Below, piece by piece: positions 13,853 to 13,885 of a stretch of 13,885 bases of DNA (the first letter of the stretch is position 1; each line of letters opens with the position of its first letter). Below the pieces are notes generated by a model that was given only the letters and a program-made list of their open reading frames with translations, did no database searches and was not told the origin of the DNA. Where the stretch lies: positions 1 to 13,885 of the forward strand of contig JBBTTF010000002.1 in the NCBI GenBank assembly GCA_038064375.1, read 5' to 3'. The DNA is from JBBTTE01 sp038064375. Lineage in GTDB: Bacteria > Patescibacteriota > Saccharimonadia > Saccharimonadales > UBA4665. Both the position numbers and the translations under genes were made by a program.

Positions 13853-13885
13853 AAGGAGACGAACTTATCGCCAAATACACCCGCC
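13853..13885 (+). CDS. 5' end of a truncated gene, start codon unclear
   Basis: A perfect AAGGAG (13853-13858) implies a translation start about 5-9 nt downstream, yet no ATG, GTG or TTG occurs there. The codon at the best spacing (8 nt) is ATC at 13867, which would open I/M-A-K-Y-T-R. This loosely resembles the start of ribosomal protein S4 (MARYTGP type), but six residues cannot prove it. A frame from TTA (LSPNTPA) is also open. The product cannot be assigned. Confidence 0.3.

Noticed and set aside
1..13885. CRISPR array, insertion sequence, prophage, tRNA or rRNA gene
   Set aside because: No regularly spaced repeats, transposase or integrase motifs, terminal inverted repeats, phage structural proteins, or tRNA/rRNA signatures were seen on either strand.

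Overview
The window reads as chromosomal DNA of a Candidatus Saccharibacteria (TM7, Patescibacteria/CPR) relative. The strongest taxonomic clue is the surface protein at 5472-6836. Its N-terminal membrane segment, cysteine-containing middle and DUF11-like repeat match, from memory of the family, a protein type characteristic of Saccharibacteria. A VirD4/TraG-like ATPase preceded by a small proline-rich protein with a conserved basic C-terminus also fits CPR genomes. Standard stop codons (TAG, TAA, TGA) are used, so there is no sign of a recoded UGA. No database search was possible.

Layout. (1) 1-5305, minus strand: gyrB then gyrA, 3 nt apart, followed by an unrecognised 149-aa gene. A possible promoter at 61-90 points out of the window. 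(2) 5306-5471: divergent control region with a TATAAT box for gyrB. (3) 5472-7418, plus strand: a sortase-anchored (LPNTG) surface protein and a two-span membrane protein in one operon. (4) 7415-11312, minus strand: a four-span membrane protein, a small Pro/Ala-rich protein and a 1016-aa T4SS-coupling-type ATPase. The ATPase converges on (3), and the two stop codons share one CTAG. (5) 11313-12022: about 700 bp without a firm gene. It holds a leftward promoter-like element and a possible tiny ORF. To their right is a rightward promoter followed by a structured stretch of about 170 nt that ends in a strong intrinsic terminator. This is a candidate new small RNA, or a 5' attenuator for the next gene. 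(6) 12023-13802, plus strand: a ComM/YifB-type AAA+ ATPase and a ribbon-helix-helix (RHH) regulator. A new promoter overlaps the regulator's stop codon and leads to a gene cut by the window end.

How the parts may work together. gyrB and gyrA encode the supercoiling enzyme. The surface protein, the membrane proteins and the VirD4-like ATPase look like cell-envelope and macromolecule-transfer functions. ComM family members act on incoming single-stranded DNA during transformation. The most notable non-coding signal is the 8-bp palindrome ATACGTAT. It occurs at the predicted start of the candidate RNA and again just before the RHH gene. This suggests, as an inference only, that the RHH protein controls itself and the RNA/comM transcript.
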